This document shows positions 1-7,020 of a stretch of 17,208 nt of DNA, in pieces (position 1 is the first letter of the stretch; every line of letters starts with the position of its first letter). A model generated the notes under the pieces. It was not told the DNA's origin. It saw only the letters and a program-made list of their open reading frames with translations, and ran no database searches. A program made the translations under genes and the position numbers. The DNA is from Syntrophobacterales bacterium (GTDB lineage: Bacteria > Desulfobacterota > Syntrophia > Syntrophales > UBA6807). The DNA lies in assembly GCA_021159265.1 (NCBI GenBank), contig JAGGSD010000410.1, forward strand, positions 1-17,208. The letters run 5' to 3'.

Positions 1-385
1 GCAGGCACGCAGACAGGGCATGCGAAAAAAATAACGGTTCGACTGAGCTCACGCCGAAGGCTCGCCGAAGACCGCAGGCATATAGTTGATATTCCGAGGA
101 TTATTTTTTGAGTATAACACAGAGATTGGGCGAAAAGACCTTAAATCAACAGAGTCATCATATTGCACACTTTGAAGCCATGTTTGATGCAAAAACCTGC
201 CCCGTCCGCCTCGCCTGAGCTCGCGATGGCGGGCAGGTGCTTCTCTGCTAGAGCGTCGCAATTGTGTTCTTCCGGCCCCTTCAGCCTGACTACGTGAATA
301 GTTACATTTATTCTTGATTCCTAAATAAAAAACGCAGGATTTCGGGGTAAGGATCCGTAAAACTAAGGAAAAGATAAATCAAATT
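1..385. other. Non-coding region upstream of livH, repeat-bearing
   Basis: No convincing gene is seen in these 385 bases. The first 23 bases look like the edge of a GC-rich intergenic repeat cut by the window. Around 33-70 is a second GC-rich patch in which CGCCGAAG occurs twice (52-59 and 63-70). A long hairpin lies at 195-238 and is listed separately. The last 100 bases are AT-rich and must hold the livH start signals if livH is not read from upstream. I saw no clear -35/-10 pair; TTACAT at 302-307 and AT-rich sequence near 322-329 are only weak candidates. AAGGAA at 365-370 is the likely ribosome binding site for livH, about 15 bases before the ATG. Confidence 0.6.
195..238. repeat. REP-like GC-rich hairpin
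   Basis: The 44-base stretch folds on itself. ACCTGCC at 195-201 pairs with GGCAGGT at 232-238. CGCC (207-210) pairs with GGCG (228-231) after a five-base bulge. CGC (212-214) pairs with GCG (223-225) around a GAGCTC palindrome at 217-222. No U-tract follows on either strand, so it does not look like an intrinsic terminator. It resembles a REP-type intergenic hairpin, but no second copy is visible in the window. Confidence 0.5.
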
Positions 386-1288
386 ATGGATTATTTTTTA
401 GAGTTATTTATAGGAGGACTAACACGCGGGAGCATATACGCGCTTATCGCCCTTGGCTACACCATGGTTTACGGTATTATTGAATTGATTAATTTTGCCC
501 ACGGGGAAATTTACATGATCGGAGCGTTTACTGCTCTTATTGTCATATCCGTCCTGACTATGATGGGTATGAACACCGTTGCCATTCTTGTGCTCGCTGG
601 ATTCATAGCAGTCATATATTCCAGTGCGTACGGCTACACTGTCGAAAAAATAGCATACAAACCTTTGAGAAATGCACCCCGTCTCTCAGCGCTTATCAGC
701 GCCATCGGCATGTCCCTTTTCCTTCAGAACTACGTTCTCCTGGCACAGACGTCCGATTTTCTCCCGTTCCCGAGCCTGATTCCTGATTTCGAATTTATGG
801 AACCTTACGCACACATTGTCAGTTCTACCGAGATTGTCATTCTTATAACAACAGTAGTTATTATGATTCTTCTGGCAGTACTGATCAAATTTACGAGAAT
901 CGGCAAGGCGATGCGCGCCACATCACAGGATAAGGATATGGCACAACTTGTCGGCATTAATGTCGACCATGTTATATCCGTTACATTCATTGTAGGTTCG
1001 GCAACAGCCGCAATAGGCGGTGTGTTGATCGCCTCTCACGTCGGCATGATTAATTTTTATATAGGCTTTATCGCGGGAATAAAGGCCTTTGTTGCCGCAG
1101 TTCTGGGAGGCATCGGCAGCATACCCGGCGCTGTTCTCGGAAGCTTCATTCTCGGTTGGACGGAAAGCTTCGCTACCGGCTATGTTTCCAGCGACTACGA
1201 AGACGTTTTTGCCTTTGTGTTTCTCGTTTTAATCCTCATATTCAGGCCTGCGGGGATTCTTGGCAGAACGGAAAAATATAAGGTGTAA
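386..1288 (+). CDS. livH: Branched-chain amino-acid ABC transporter permease LivH
   Basis: This is an inner-membrane permease subunit that pairs with LivM to form the channel for leucine, isoleucine and valine, or related amino acids. The 300-residue product has the length and the hydrophobic multi-span pattern of the family. The N-terminal block around residues 20-49 contains the conserved GYTMVYGIIELINFAHGE stretch, and the C-terminal part has the GGIGSIPGAVLGSFILG motif followed by a final IFRPAGILG segment. The ATG at 386 is chosen because it places the first membrane segment directly at the N-terminus and has AAGGAA upstream. livM follows after 304 bases, an unusually wide gap for this operon. 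Family assignment is firm. The exact substrate is inferred, since related systems also import amides, urea or other amino acids. Confidence 0.93.
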   Translation: MDYFLELFIGGLTRGSIYALIALGYTMVYGIIELINFAHGEIYMIGAFTALIVISVLTMMGMNTVAILVLAGFIAVIYSSAYGYTVEKIAYKPLRNAPRLSALISAIGMSLFLQNYVLLAQTSDFLPFPSLIPDFEFMEPYAHIVSSTEIVILITTVVIMILLAVLIKFTRIGKAMRATSQDKDMAQLVGINVDHVISVTFIVGSATAAIGGVLIASHVGMINFYIGFIAGIKAFVAAVLGGIGSIPGAVLGSFILGWTESFATGYVSSDYEDVFAFVFLVLILIFRPAGILGRTEKYKV

Positions 1289-1592
1289 ATGAACTGCTCA
1301 GGTGGATAGGCTGAAGACTGAAGGCTTTTAGAGTTTTTATTTACAATAACTGCGTTTTTTGCGCAGATGTTGGCATTAATATGACCATAAATGAAGACAA
1401 TAGACAAGTAGTCTGAATTATGAATAGAAGCGGAATAGTTTTTTATTCTGACTTCTGTCTCCTTAATTCTGAATTCTGGTTGCGGTTTTGCCGCATTAGT
1501 ATTCTTCAGTCTACAGCCTTCAGGCTAATAACTTGAACTATTGCGATTTATCTTAGAAGGGCGGTTCGTATAGCCGTCGGAATTACAAGAAA
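1289..1592. other. Wide non-coding gap between livH and livM
   Basis: These 304 bases contain no supportable gene. They hold an inverted pair of ACTGAAG-rich repeats (1309-1323 and 1504-1518) and, between them, several degenerate GAATT/TCTGAATTCTG-like words around 1411-1490. AGAAGGG at 1555-1561 is too far from the livM ATG to act as its ribosome binding site. No intrinsic terminator with a U-tract was seen, so read-through from livH to livM is possible. Confidence 0.6.
1309..1518. repeat. Imperfect inverted repeat pair inside the livH-livM gap
   Basis: GGCTGAAGACTGAAG at 1309-1323 and CTTCAGTCTACAGCC at 1504-1518 are reverse complements at 14 of 15 positions. They bracket about 180 bases of AT-rich sequence. 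A small non-autonomous insertion is possible, but the ends are short and no clear target duplication was found. Confidence 0.4.
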
Positions 1593-2819
1593 ATGATAAG
1601 CTTTTCTGAAATTAAAAAATCATTTTTTGTTTCTCTATGGTTTATGTTCTTAACATTTCCCATAATGGTAATCCGTGTCAATACGATAGAGAACATCGTT
1701 GAGTGGCGTTGGAAAAATATGGTTTTTGTCGGTGTCGGCAGCTTCCTGTTATCCTTTGTATGGCGCTATCTCATAAAGCGGAAAGAGTATGGCCTGAAAA
1801 AGGCCGAAGAAGGCGAAGAAATGCGGATATCCTTCGTCAGGCGCATTCTTCAGGAAAAAAAGTTTTATGTTCCCGGACTAATAGCTGTGGGCATCTTCTT
1901 ACTTGCTTTTCCGTTGATATTCTCGCTTTATCAGACAAATATAATGGTTTCGGCACTTATTTTTGTAATGCTGGGACTGGGGCTTAATATCGTGGTGGGT
2001 CTCGCGGGACTTCTCGACCTGGGATATGTGGCGTTCTATGCCGTCGGAGCATATTCTTACGCACTTCTTAACTATCACTTTCATCTGAGTTTCTGGATTG
2101 CACTTCCCATCGGCGGCGCCATGGGAACACTTCTCGGTGTCCTCCTGGGATTTCCGGTATTGCGACTCAGAGGAGATTATCTTGCTATCGTTACTCTCGG
2201 CTTCGGTGAAATCATCCGCCTGATACTTGAAAACTGGAACGAACTCTCATTCGGTCCGAGCGGAATCTCAAACATTCCCCGTCCTTCATTCTTCGGCATG
2301 GATTTATCCGTCCACGGTTCTATGATCTTCATTTATTATATCATGATTGTTCTGTGCCTCTTTACGATCTTTGTTGTAAATCGCCTGCAGGATTCCAGGA
2401 TTGGAAGGGCATGGATAGCTCTGCGCGAAGATGAAGTGGCATGTCAGGCCATGGGTATCGACAAGGCAAAGACAAAACTTACCGCGTTTGCTCTTGGAGC
2501 GACATGGGCAGGCATGGCCGGGGTTATGTTTGCCGCAAAAACGACATTCATCAATCCGGCAAGTTTTACAGTATGGGAATCAATTATCATTCTGTGTATC
2601 GTTGTCCTCGGGGGAATGGGTTCGGTTCTCGGAGTCATCATCGGAGCCCTCATACTAATTCTTCTGCCGGAATACCTCAGGGCATTTTCCGAATACCGGA
2701 TGCTGGCGTTCGGTATTGTTCTTGTCGTCATGATGATCTTTCGTCCCGGTGGAATTGTCAGCGATGTGAGACGGTTCTACAGATTTGAAGGCGCCGGAGG
2801 CAAAAGCGGAGATGGATAG
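1593..2819 (+). CDS. livM: Branched-chain amino-acid ABC transporter permease LivM
   Basis: This is the second inner-membrane permease subunit, partner of LivH. The 408-residue product is of the long LivM type. An N-terminal region (about 1-90) has two hydrophobic segments and a charged linker (KKAEEGEE near 69-76), comparable to the N-terminal extension of E. coli LivM. The core transporter domain follows, with GLGLNIVVGLAGLLDLGY starting near 128 and the diagnostic LRLRGDYLAIVTLGFGEI near 188. The C-terminal part carries VVLGGMGSVLGVIIGA and ends with MIFRPGGI. The ATG at 1593 gives the full extension, although its ribosome binding site is weak (AAGAAA-like). The 3' end overlaps livG by 8 bases. 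It is confident as LivM; the start is less sure than the family. Confidence 0.92.
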   Translation: MISFSEIKKSFFVSLWFMFLTFPIMVIRVNTIENIVEWRWKNMVFVGVGSFLLSFVWRYLIKRKEYGLKKAEEGEEMRISFVRRILQEKKFYVPGLIAVGIFLLAFPLIFSLYQTNIMVSALIFVMLGLGLNIVVGLAGLLDLGYVAFYAVGAYSYALLNYHFHLSFWIALPIGGAMGTLLGVLLGFPVLRLRGDYLAIVTLGFGEIIRLILENWNELSFGPSGISNIPRPSFFGMDLSVHGSMIFIYYIMIVLCLFTIFVVNRLQDSRIGRAWIALREDEVACQAMGIDKAKTKLTAFALGATWAGMAGVMFAAKTTFINPASFTVWESIIILCIVVLGGMGSVLGVIIGALILILLPEYLRAFSEYRMLAFGIVLVVMMIFRPGGIVSDVRRFYRFEGAGGKSGDG

Positions 2820-3612
2820 AACAGCACAGCCAATTCTGAAAGTAAACGGTCTGGGCATGAACTTCGGTGGACTTCGAGCCTTGGACAATGTCGATCTCGA
2901 TGTCGGTAAAGAAGAAATCGTTGCCATGATCGGTCCCAACGGCGCTGGAAAAACAACTTTTTTCAATTGCATAACCGGGCTTTACACGCCGACTGACGGT
3001 GATATCATTATTTCACCTCTCGGGAAAAGAAGTGAGAGGATTAATGGTCTTAAACCCAATCTCGTTACCAGAAAAGGACTTTCCCGTACATTTCAAAATA
3101 TTCGCCTCTTCCCTAATATGACGGTACTCGAAAATGTGATGATCGGCCGTCATTGTCGCACGACCACCGGTATAGCGGGCGCTATATTCAGAGGAAGATC
3201 AGCTCGAAGGGAAGAAAAGGAAATCGTCGATTCCAGTTATACCATCCTGAAAAAAATCGGCCTTGAAAAATCAGTTAACGAATTCGCGAAGAATCTCCCT
3301 TACGGAAAACAGAGGCGTCTGGAAATAGCGCGCGCCCTCGCAACCGAACCCTTCCTCCTCTTACTGGACGAACCGGCTGCCGGTATGAATCCCCATGAGA
3401 CACATGAGCTGGACGACCTTATAAGGAAAATCCGTGACGAAGAAGGAATCTCCATTCTTCTGATAGAACACGACATGAAGCTTGTCATGAGCCTGTCCGA
3501 CCGGATCTTTGCCGTTGATTACGGCAAGAAGATTGCACAGGGTACACCGGACGAAATCAAGCGCAATCCTGTCGTTATAAGGGCCTATCTGGGGGAAGAG
3601 ATCGATGCTTAA
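2812..3612 (+). CDS. livG: Branched-chain amino-acid ABC transporter ATPase LivG
   Basis: This is one of the two cytoplasmic ATPases that drive the importer. The start is placed at the ATG at 2812 (ATGGATAG, overlapping the livM stop by 8 bases) because GGAGG stands at 2796-2800, 11 bases upstream. A longer frame from a TTG at 2785 lacks this support. The 266-residue protein shows Walker A GPNGAGKT at 41-48, a Q-loop region SRTFQNIRLF at 91-100, the signature LPYGKQRRLEIARAL at 162-176 (the LivG form rather than LSGGQ), Walker B with LLLLDEP at 182-188, and the switch histidine at 220. The extended C-terminal tail ending RAYLGEE is typical of LivG. It overlaps livF by 8 bases. Confidence 0.94.
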   Translation: MDRTAQPILKVNGLGMNFGGLRALDNVDLDVGKEEIVAMIGPNGAGKTTFFNCITGLYTPTDGDIIISPLGKRSERINGLKPNLVTRKGLSRTFQNIRLFPNMTVLENVMIGRHCRTTTGIAGAIFRGRSARREEKEIVDSSYTILKKIGLEKSVNEFAKNLPYGKQRRLEIARALATEPFLLLLDEPAAGMNPHETHELDDLIRKIRDEEGISILLIEHDMKLVMSLSDRIFAVDYGKKIAQGTPDEIKRNPVVIRAYLGEEIDA

Positions 3613-4318
3613 GGTTGCGGATATCCATACGTTTTATGGGAACATTGAGGCGCTGAAGGGTGTTTCAATTGAAATTTCGGAAGGCGAGATTATTACACTG
3701 ATAGGCGCCAACGGAGCCGGAAAATCAACGACGCTTATGTCGATCTGCGGTATTACACCCCCGAGATCGGGTGAAATCACATTCATGGATCAACCGATCA
3801 CGAATATGAAACCCGACAAAATTGTATCCCTGGGCATCTGTCAGGTTCCCGAAGGACGTCGCATCTTCCCGTATTTGACGGTTACCGAAAACCTGGACAT
3901 GGGCGCTTTTCTGCGAAAGGATAAAAGTGAAATAAAAAAGGATATGGAATACATCTTCGAGCTGTTTCCGATATTGGCGGAACGACGGCATCAGGCGGGG
4001 GGAACCTTAAGCGGTGGGGAACAGCAAATGCTGGCGATTTCACGTGCACTAATGGCAAGACCGCGGCTCCTCTTGATGGACGAGCCATCCCTCGGGCTTG
4101 CTCCCCTTATTGTCAAACAGATTTTCGAAATAATAAAGAAGATAAACACCGAAAATAACACTACAATCTTTCTTGTGGAGCAAAACGCCAATCTGGCATT
4201 ACAGGTGGCGCACAGGGGATACGTCATGGAAAACGGCCGTATAGTTCTCAGCGACGAAGCGGGCCGCCTCCTGTCAAATGAAGACATACGAAAGGCCTAT
4301 CTAGGAGAATCCATCTAA
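3605..4318 (+). CDS. livF: Branched-chain amino-acid ABC transporter ATPase LivF
   Basis: This is the second ATPase of the importer, expected to form a heterodimer with LivG under LivH/LivM. The 237-residue length is normal. Motifs visible are Walker A GANGAGKS at 34-41, VPEGRRIFP at 81-89 (a LivF hallmark), signature LSGGEQQMLAISRALM at 135-150, Walker B with LLLMDEPSLGLAP at 155-167, and the usual LivF switch region LVEQN near 190-194. The ATG at 3605 overlaps the livG stop and has a purine-rich GGGGGAAGAG just before it. The gene ends the liv operon; 80 bases separate it from the convergent aminotransferase gene, with no clear hairpin terminator in between. Confidence 0.94.
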   Translation: MLKVADIHTFYGNIEALKGVSIEISEGEIITLIGANGAGKSTTLMSICGITPPRSGEITFMDQPITNMKPDKIVSLGICQVPEGRRIFPYLTVTENLDMGAFLRKDKSEIKKDMEYIFELFPILAERRHQAGGTLSGGEQQMLAISRALMARPRLLLMDEPSLGLAPLIVKQIFEIIKKINTENNTTIFLVEQNANLALQVAHRGYVMENGRIVLSDEAGRLLSNEDIRKAYLGESI

Positions 4319-4331
4319 AAACAAATAATTC

Positions 4332-4356
4332 CAAATGTCAAAATTCAAATGTCAAA
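4332..4356. repeat. Short tandem direct repeat in the livF/aspC convergent gap
   Basis: CAAATGTCAAA occurs exactly at 4332-4342 and again at 4346-4356, a 14-base period. It lies in the 80-base space between the ends of two convergent genes. Function is unknown; it may be only low-complexity AT-rich sequence. Confidence 0.45.
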
Positions 4357-4398
4357 TCAAACCCTAACCCGAACAGGCCGGAAAAGTGGGATAGTGAT

Positions 4399-5592
4399 TT
4401 ACTTTTCTAAATTTACTATAGCCTTTTCAATCCTTTTCACGCCTTCTTTAATATTTTCAATTGATGTGGCGTATGAAAGGCGGATATGGTCGTCATTGCC
4501 AAAAGCAACGCCCGGAACAACGGCAACATTCGCCTCATCAAGAAGATATCCGGCCAGATCTACTGAGTTCAATATTTTTCCGCCCATGTATGAACTTCCA
4601 TATAATGAAGATACATTTGGGAAGACGTAGAAAGACCCTTGAGGGGTCATACACGAAATGCCTATATTGTTAAGGTTTTCAACAAGATAATTTCTTCTCG
4701 TTAAATATTCATCTACCATCATACCAATATAATCCTGATTTCCCGTCAGGGCTTCAACCGCAGCTTTCTGAGAGATAGATGACGGGTTTGACGTGTTTTG
4801 GCTCTGGATTTTTGATACTGCCGAAATAATCTTTTCAGGTCCCGCTGCATAGCCTATTCGCCACCCCGTCATAGCGTAAGTTTTTGAAACACCGTTTACC
4901 ACCAGAGTGAGATCTTTTATTTCGTCTCTTGTGTTTATAATATTAAAAAATGGGACGTCATCATAGATAATCTTTTCGTATATGTCATCAGAAATGGTTA
5001 AAATACCGGACTTAACAATCACATCCGCCAGAGCTTCAAGTTCGGAAAATGAATAAACAAATCCCGTAGGATTTACAGGACTGTTTAAGATAATTGCCTT
5101 TGTATTTTTCGTAATAGCATTTTCAAGCTGTGCGGGGCCTACCTTAAATTCTTCCGCTTCCTTTGTTTCCAAAATGACGGGGGTTGCATCGGCAAGAAGA
5201 ACAAAAGCAGGATAGGATACCCAGTACGGCGCGGGTATTATTACCTCATCTCCTTTTTCAAATAGAACCTGAGCCAGGTTATACAGGGAATGTTTTGCTC
5301 CGCAGGAAACGACTACCTGAGATCTGTTATATGTTAATTTATTATCCCGCTTGAATTTATCTATAATCGCATCTTTCAGTTCATCTGTGCCACTGGCGGG
5401 AGTATACTTGGTAAAACCATTTTCGATTGCCCTTATGGCCGCATTATTAATATTTGAAGGTGTGTTAAAATCCGGTTCACCAGCGCTGAAACTTATAATA
5501 TCTTTTCCTTCGGCTTTCAACGCATTTGCCTTCGCGGTAATGGCAAGTGTTGGTGATGGCTTTATCCTTCCTACTCTCTCCGCAAGTTTCAT
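4399..5592 (-). CDS. aspC: Class I pyridoxal-phosphate aminotransferase, aspartate aminotransferase type
   Basis: The product is predicted to transfer the amino group between aspartate (or a related amino acid) and 2-oxoglutarate. The 397-residue protein is of the Ib subgroup type common outside enterobacteria. Visible landmarks are SAGEPDFNTP at 36-45, PYWVSYP at 122-128, NPTG at 174-177, the cofactor-binding SDDIYE at 201-206, the Schiff-base lysine K237 in SKTYAMTGWR, and the substrate-carboxylate arginine R371 in HIRLSYA. The ATG is preceded by GGGAG at 11 bases. It lies 349 bases after coaD, beyond two hairpin repeats, so it may have its own promoter. A TATATT at 5612-5617 (- strand) is a possible -10, but no good -35 matches it. 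Exact substrate preference, including prephenate, cannot be settled from sequence. Confidence 0.88.
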   Translation of the reverse strand: MKLAERVGRIKPSPTLAITAKANALKAEGKDIISFSAGEPDFNTPSNINNAAIRAIENGFTKYTPASGTDELKDAIIDKFKRDNKLTYNRSQVVVSCGAKHSLYNLAQVLFEKGDEVIIPAPYWVSYPAFVLLADATPVILETKEAEEFKVGPAQLENAITKNTKAIILNSPVNPTGFVYSFSELEALADVIVKSGILTISDDIYEKIIYDDVPFFNIINTRDEIKDLTLVVNGVSKTYAMTGWRIGYAAGPEKIISAVSKIQSQNTSNPSSISQKAAVEALTGNQDYIGMMVDEYLTRRNYLVENLNNIGISCMTPQGSFYVFPNVSSLYGSSYMGGKILNSVDLAGYLLDEANVAVVPGVAFGNDDHIRLSYATSIENIKEGVKRIEKAIVNLEK

Positions 5593-5638
5593 CTTTGGTA
5601 ATTCTCCCTGTAATATATTTTTTGTCGTTAATAATTGA

Positions 5639-5776
5639 TGGTCTCGTAAAAAGTCCGAATTTCTGTCGTTTTGTCATTCCCGACCTGATCGGGAATCCAT
5701 AACTGCTTGTAATTACTGGATTCCCGCTTTCGCGGGAATAACAGATTAGTGAGTTTTTGACTTTTTACGAATACAT
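5639..5776. mobile_element. MITE-like element A between coaD and aspC
   Basis: This is a roughly 140-base non-coding element with inverted ends. The left end TGATGGTCTCGTAAAAAGTC (5636-5655) and the reverse complement of the right end (5759-5778) agree at 17 of 20 positions. The inner part holds two hairpins of the ATTCCC...GGGAAT type: 5676-5696 (nine-base centre) and 5720-5739 (eight-base centre). The sequence ATAATTGA occurs at both edges (5631-5638 and 5778-5785), as expected for an 8-base target duplication, although the edges overlap the inverted ends and the exact boundary is uncertain. There is no transposase gene. In the - strand transcript it would fold into a strong structure between coaD and aspC. 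Confidence 0.65.
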
Positions 5777-5802
5777 CATAATTGAAGACCTTCCATATTG
5801 TG

Positions 5803-5931
5803 ATGATCTCGCAAAAAGTCTGAAAAACACTCTTTTGTCATTCTGAGCTATAGCGAAGAATCTGATATTATTGAGATTCTTCGTCGCTCCGCTCCTCAGA
5901 ATGACACGGCGTGGACTTTTTACGGGTACAT
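5803..5931. mobile_element. MITE-like element B, same ends as A but a different core
   Basis: The left end TGATGATCTCGCAAAAAGTC (5801-5820) and the reverse complement of the right end (5914-5933) agree at 16 of 20 positions, and both resemble the ends of element A. The core is different: TGTCATTCTGAG at 5836-5847 pairs perfectly with CTCAGAATGACA at 5895-5906, and CGAAGAATCT at 5854-5863 pairs with AGATTCTTCG at 5874-5883. CATATTGTG is repeated exactly at 5794-5802 and 5932-5940, consistent with a 9-base target duplication. The right copy stops one base short of the coaD stop codon. No coding capacity. Confidence 0.68.
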
Positions 5932-5941
5932 CATATTGTGG

Positions 5942-6439
5942 CTAACTATTATTTTTAAAACCCGGGTATTTTTCTTTCAGCCTGCGAAGAACATTCTCCG
6001 GGACAAGTCCTCTTACAGACCCTCCCATGCTGGCTGCTTCTTTTATGATTCGGGAATTAACATAAAACCACCGGGCACCGGTCATCAGAAATACTGTTTC
6101 TATACTTCTGCGTAATTTTCTATTGATAAGCGCCATCTGAAATTCGTATTCAAAATCAGACATAGCCCTCAGACCCCTTAAAATAATATTTGCATCCGTC
6201 TTTTCAACATAATCAACAATAAGACCTGAATAGCTATCCACCTTGAGCCTTGGATTGTCCCCGACCAGTTCTTCGATCATGACCAGTCTTTCTTCCACAG
6301 TGAATAGAAAGGTTTTTGTCGGATTATATCCAACAAGAATAATTAGCTCATCGAAACATCTCAAGCCTCTTTCTATAAGATCAATATGGCCGTTTGTAAT
6401 AGGATCAAATGAACCTGGATATACCGCTATTTTCTTCAT
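5942..6439 (-). CDS. coaD: Phosphopantetheine adenylyltransferase
   Basis: CoaD performs the penultimate step of coenzyme A synthesis, joining 4'-phosphopantetheine and ATP to give dephospho-CoA. The 165-residue length is standard. The nucleotidyltransferase fold is shown by YPGSFDPITNGH at 7-18 (T/HxGH motif ending at H18), by the conserved LRGLRAMSDFEYEFQMA at 87-103, and by the C-terminal SRIIKEAASMGG block at 129-140. The ATG has GAGG five bases upstream. rsmD precedes it by 23 bases, a pairing seen in many bacteria. It is the last gene of the long lipid/housekeeping run before the repeats A and B. Confidence 0.95.
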   Translation of the reverse strand: MKKIAVYPGSFDPITNGHIDLIERGLRCFDELIILVGYNPTKTFLFTVEERLVMIEELVGDNPRLKVDSYSGLIVDYVEKTDANIILRGLRAMSDFEYEFQMALINRKLRRSIETVFLMTGARWFYVNSRIIKEAASMGGSVRGLVPENVLRRLKEKYPGFKNNS

Positions 6440-6456
6440 GCCAACCTCACATTTCT

Positions 6457-6474
6457 CTTATTTCATGACAGACC
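6457..6474. repeat. Solo copy of the element C end, covering the rsmD stop codon
   Basis: CTTATTTCATGACAGACC here is identical to positions 14274-14291, the inner part of the right inverted end of element C. Allowing one mismatch, the match extends to TTAA on the outer side (6457-6479 against 14274-14296). On the - strand it encodes the last codons of rsmD and its TGA stop (6463-6465). Only one end is present; no second end was found nearby, so this looks like a remnant or a solo end. Confidence 0.7.
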
Positions 6475-7020
6475 TTTAACTTCAAAAAAGGTGATCATGG
6501 TATCTCCGTATCTTTTCTGATCAACCAGAATGATTTTGTTGTTATTACTTTTAAATTTTTCCCTGTACGAATGCTCCATAACAATAATACCATTTTCTGA
6601 AATTAAAGTAATATCGCTGAGTATATTGAGCGTCTTTTGAATAAAACCTTTCATGTAAGGAGGATCGGCAAATATTATATCAAATTGCTCTTTTCTTTTT
6701 GCCAGCATCCGGATTCCATTTTCCACTGTAGATGCGATTAACGTATATTTATCTTTAAGCCCGCACCTGTTCAGGTTTTCCTTAACCGCTTTTACGAGGA
6801 GAGTGTTTTCCTCAACAAATACCGCCTTTTCAACTCCTCTGCTCAGCGCTTCAATACCTATATTCCCGGTGCCTGCGAAGAGGTCAAGGAATGTCTTTCC
6901 CCCCATCGAAGGAAGGATATTAAACAGAGCTTCCTTGGTTCTGTCAGCAGTGGCTCTGCACTGAACACCCTTTGGCAGGTATATCTTTCTTCCCTTTGCC
7001 TGCCCCCCTATGATTTTCAT
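6463..7020 (-). CDS. rsmD: 16S rRNA (guanine-N2)-methyltransferase RsmD
   Basis: RsmD methylates G966 (E. coli numbering) of 16S rRNA using S-adenosylmethionine, acting on the 30S subunit. The 185-residue product opens with MKIIGGQAKGRKI and has RATADRTKEALFNIL at 22-36, the SAM-binding LDLFAGTGNIGIEALSRG at 45-62, and the catalytic DPPY at 119-122. The ATG overlaps the asd stop as ATGA, so translation is probably coupled. The extreme C-terminus is odd: the final GLS and the TGA stop are encoded by the 18-base repeat shared with element C. The catalytic domain is complete, so the repeat seems only to have replaced or trimmed the tail. Confidence 0.93.
   Translation of the reverse strand: MKIIGGQAKGRKIYLPKGVQCRATADRTKEALFNILPSMGGKTFLDLFAGTGNIGIEALSRGVEKAVFVEENTLLVKAVKENLNRCGLKDKYTLIASTVENGIRMLAKRKEQFDIIFADPPYMKGFIQKTLNILSDITLISENGIIVMEHSYREKFKSNNNKIILVDQKRYGDTMITFFEVKGLS

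Noticed and set aside
195..238. Intrinsic terminator upstream of livH
   Set aside because: The hairpin is strong but no T-run follows on either strand.
49..261. A 70-codon open frame on the - strand upstream of livH
   Set aside because: It runs through the GC-rich hairpin repeat, has an Arg-rich, low-complexity N-terminus, no clear ribosome binding site and no recognisable domain.
2785..2811. Upstream TTG start for livG
   Set aside because: The ATG at 2812 has GGAGG at 11 bases and the usual short overlap with livM. The extra nine residues add no conserved sequence.
4349..4673. Two open frames on the + strand after livF
   Set aside because: They lie almost wholly antisense to the well-supported aminotransferase gene and have no domain; they are shadows.
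5636..5940. CRISPR-like array or intrinsic terminator pair between coaD and aspC
   Set aside because: The repeats are palindromic and few, with no regular spacers and no cas genes. The hairpins lack a following U-tract. Mobile-type repeats fit better.
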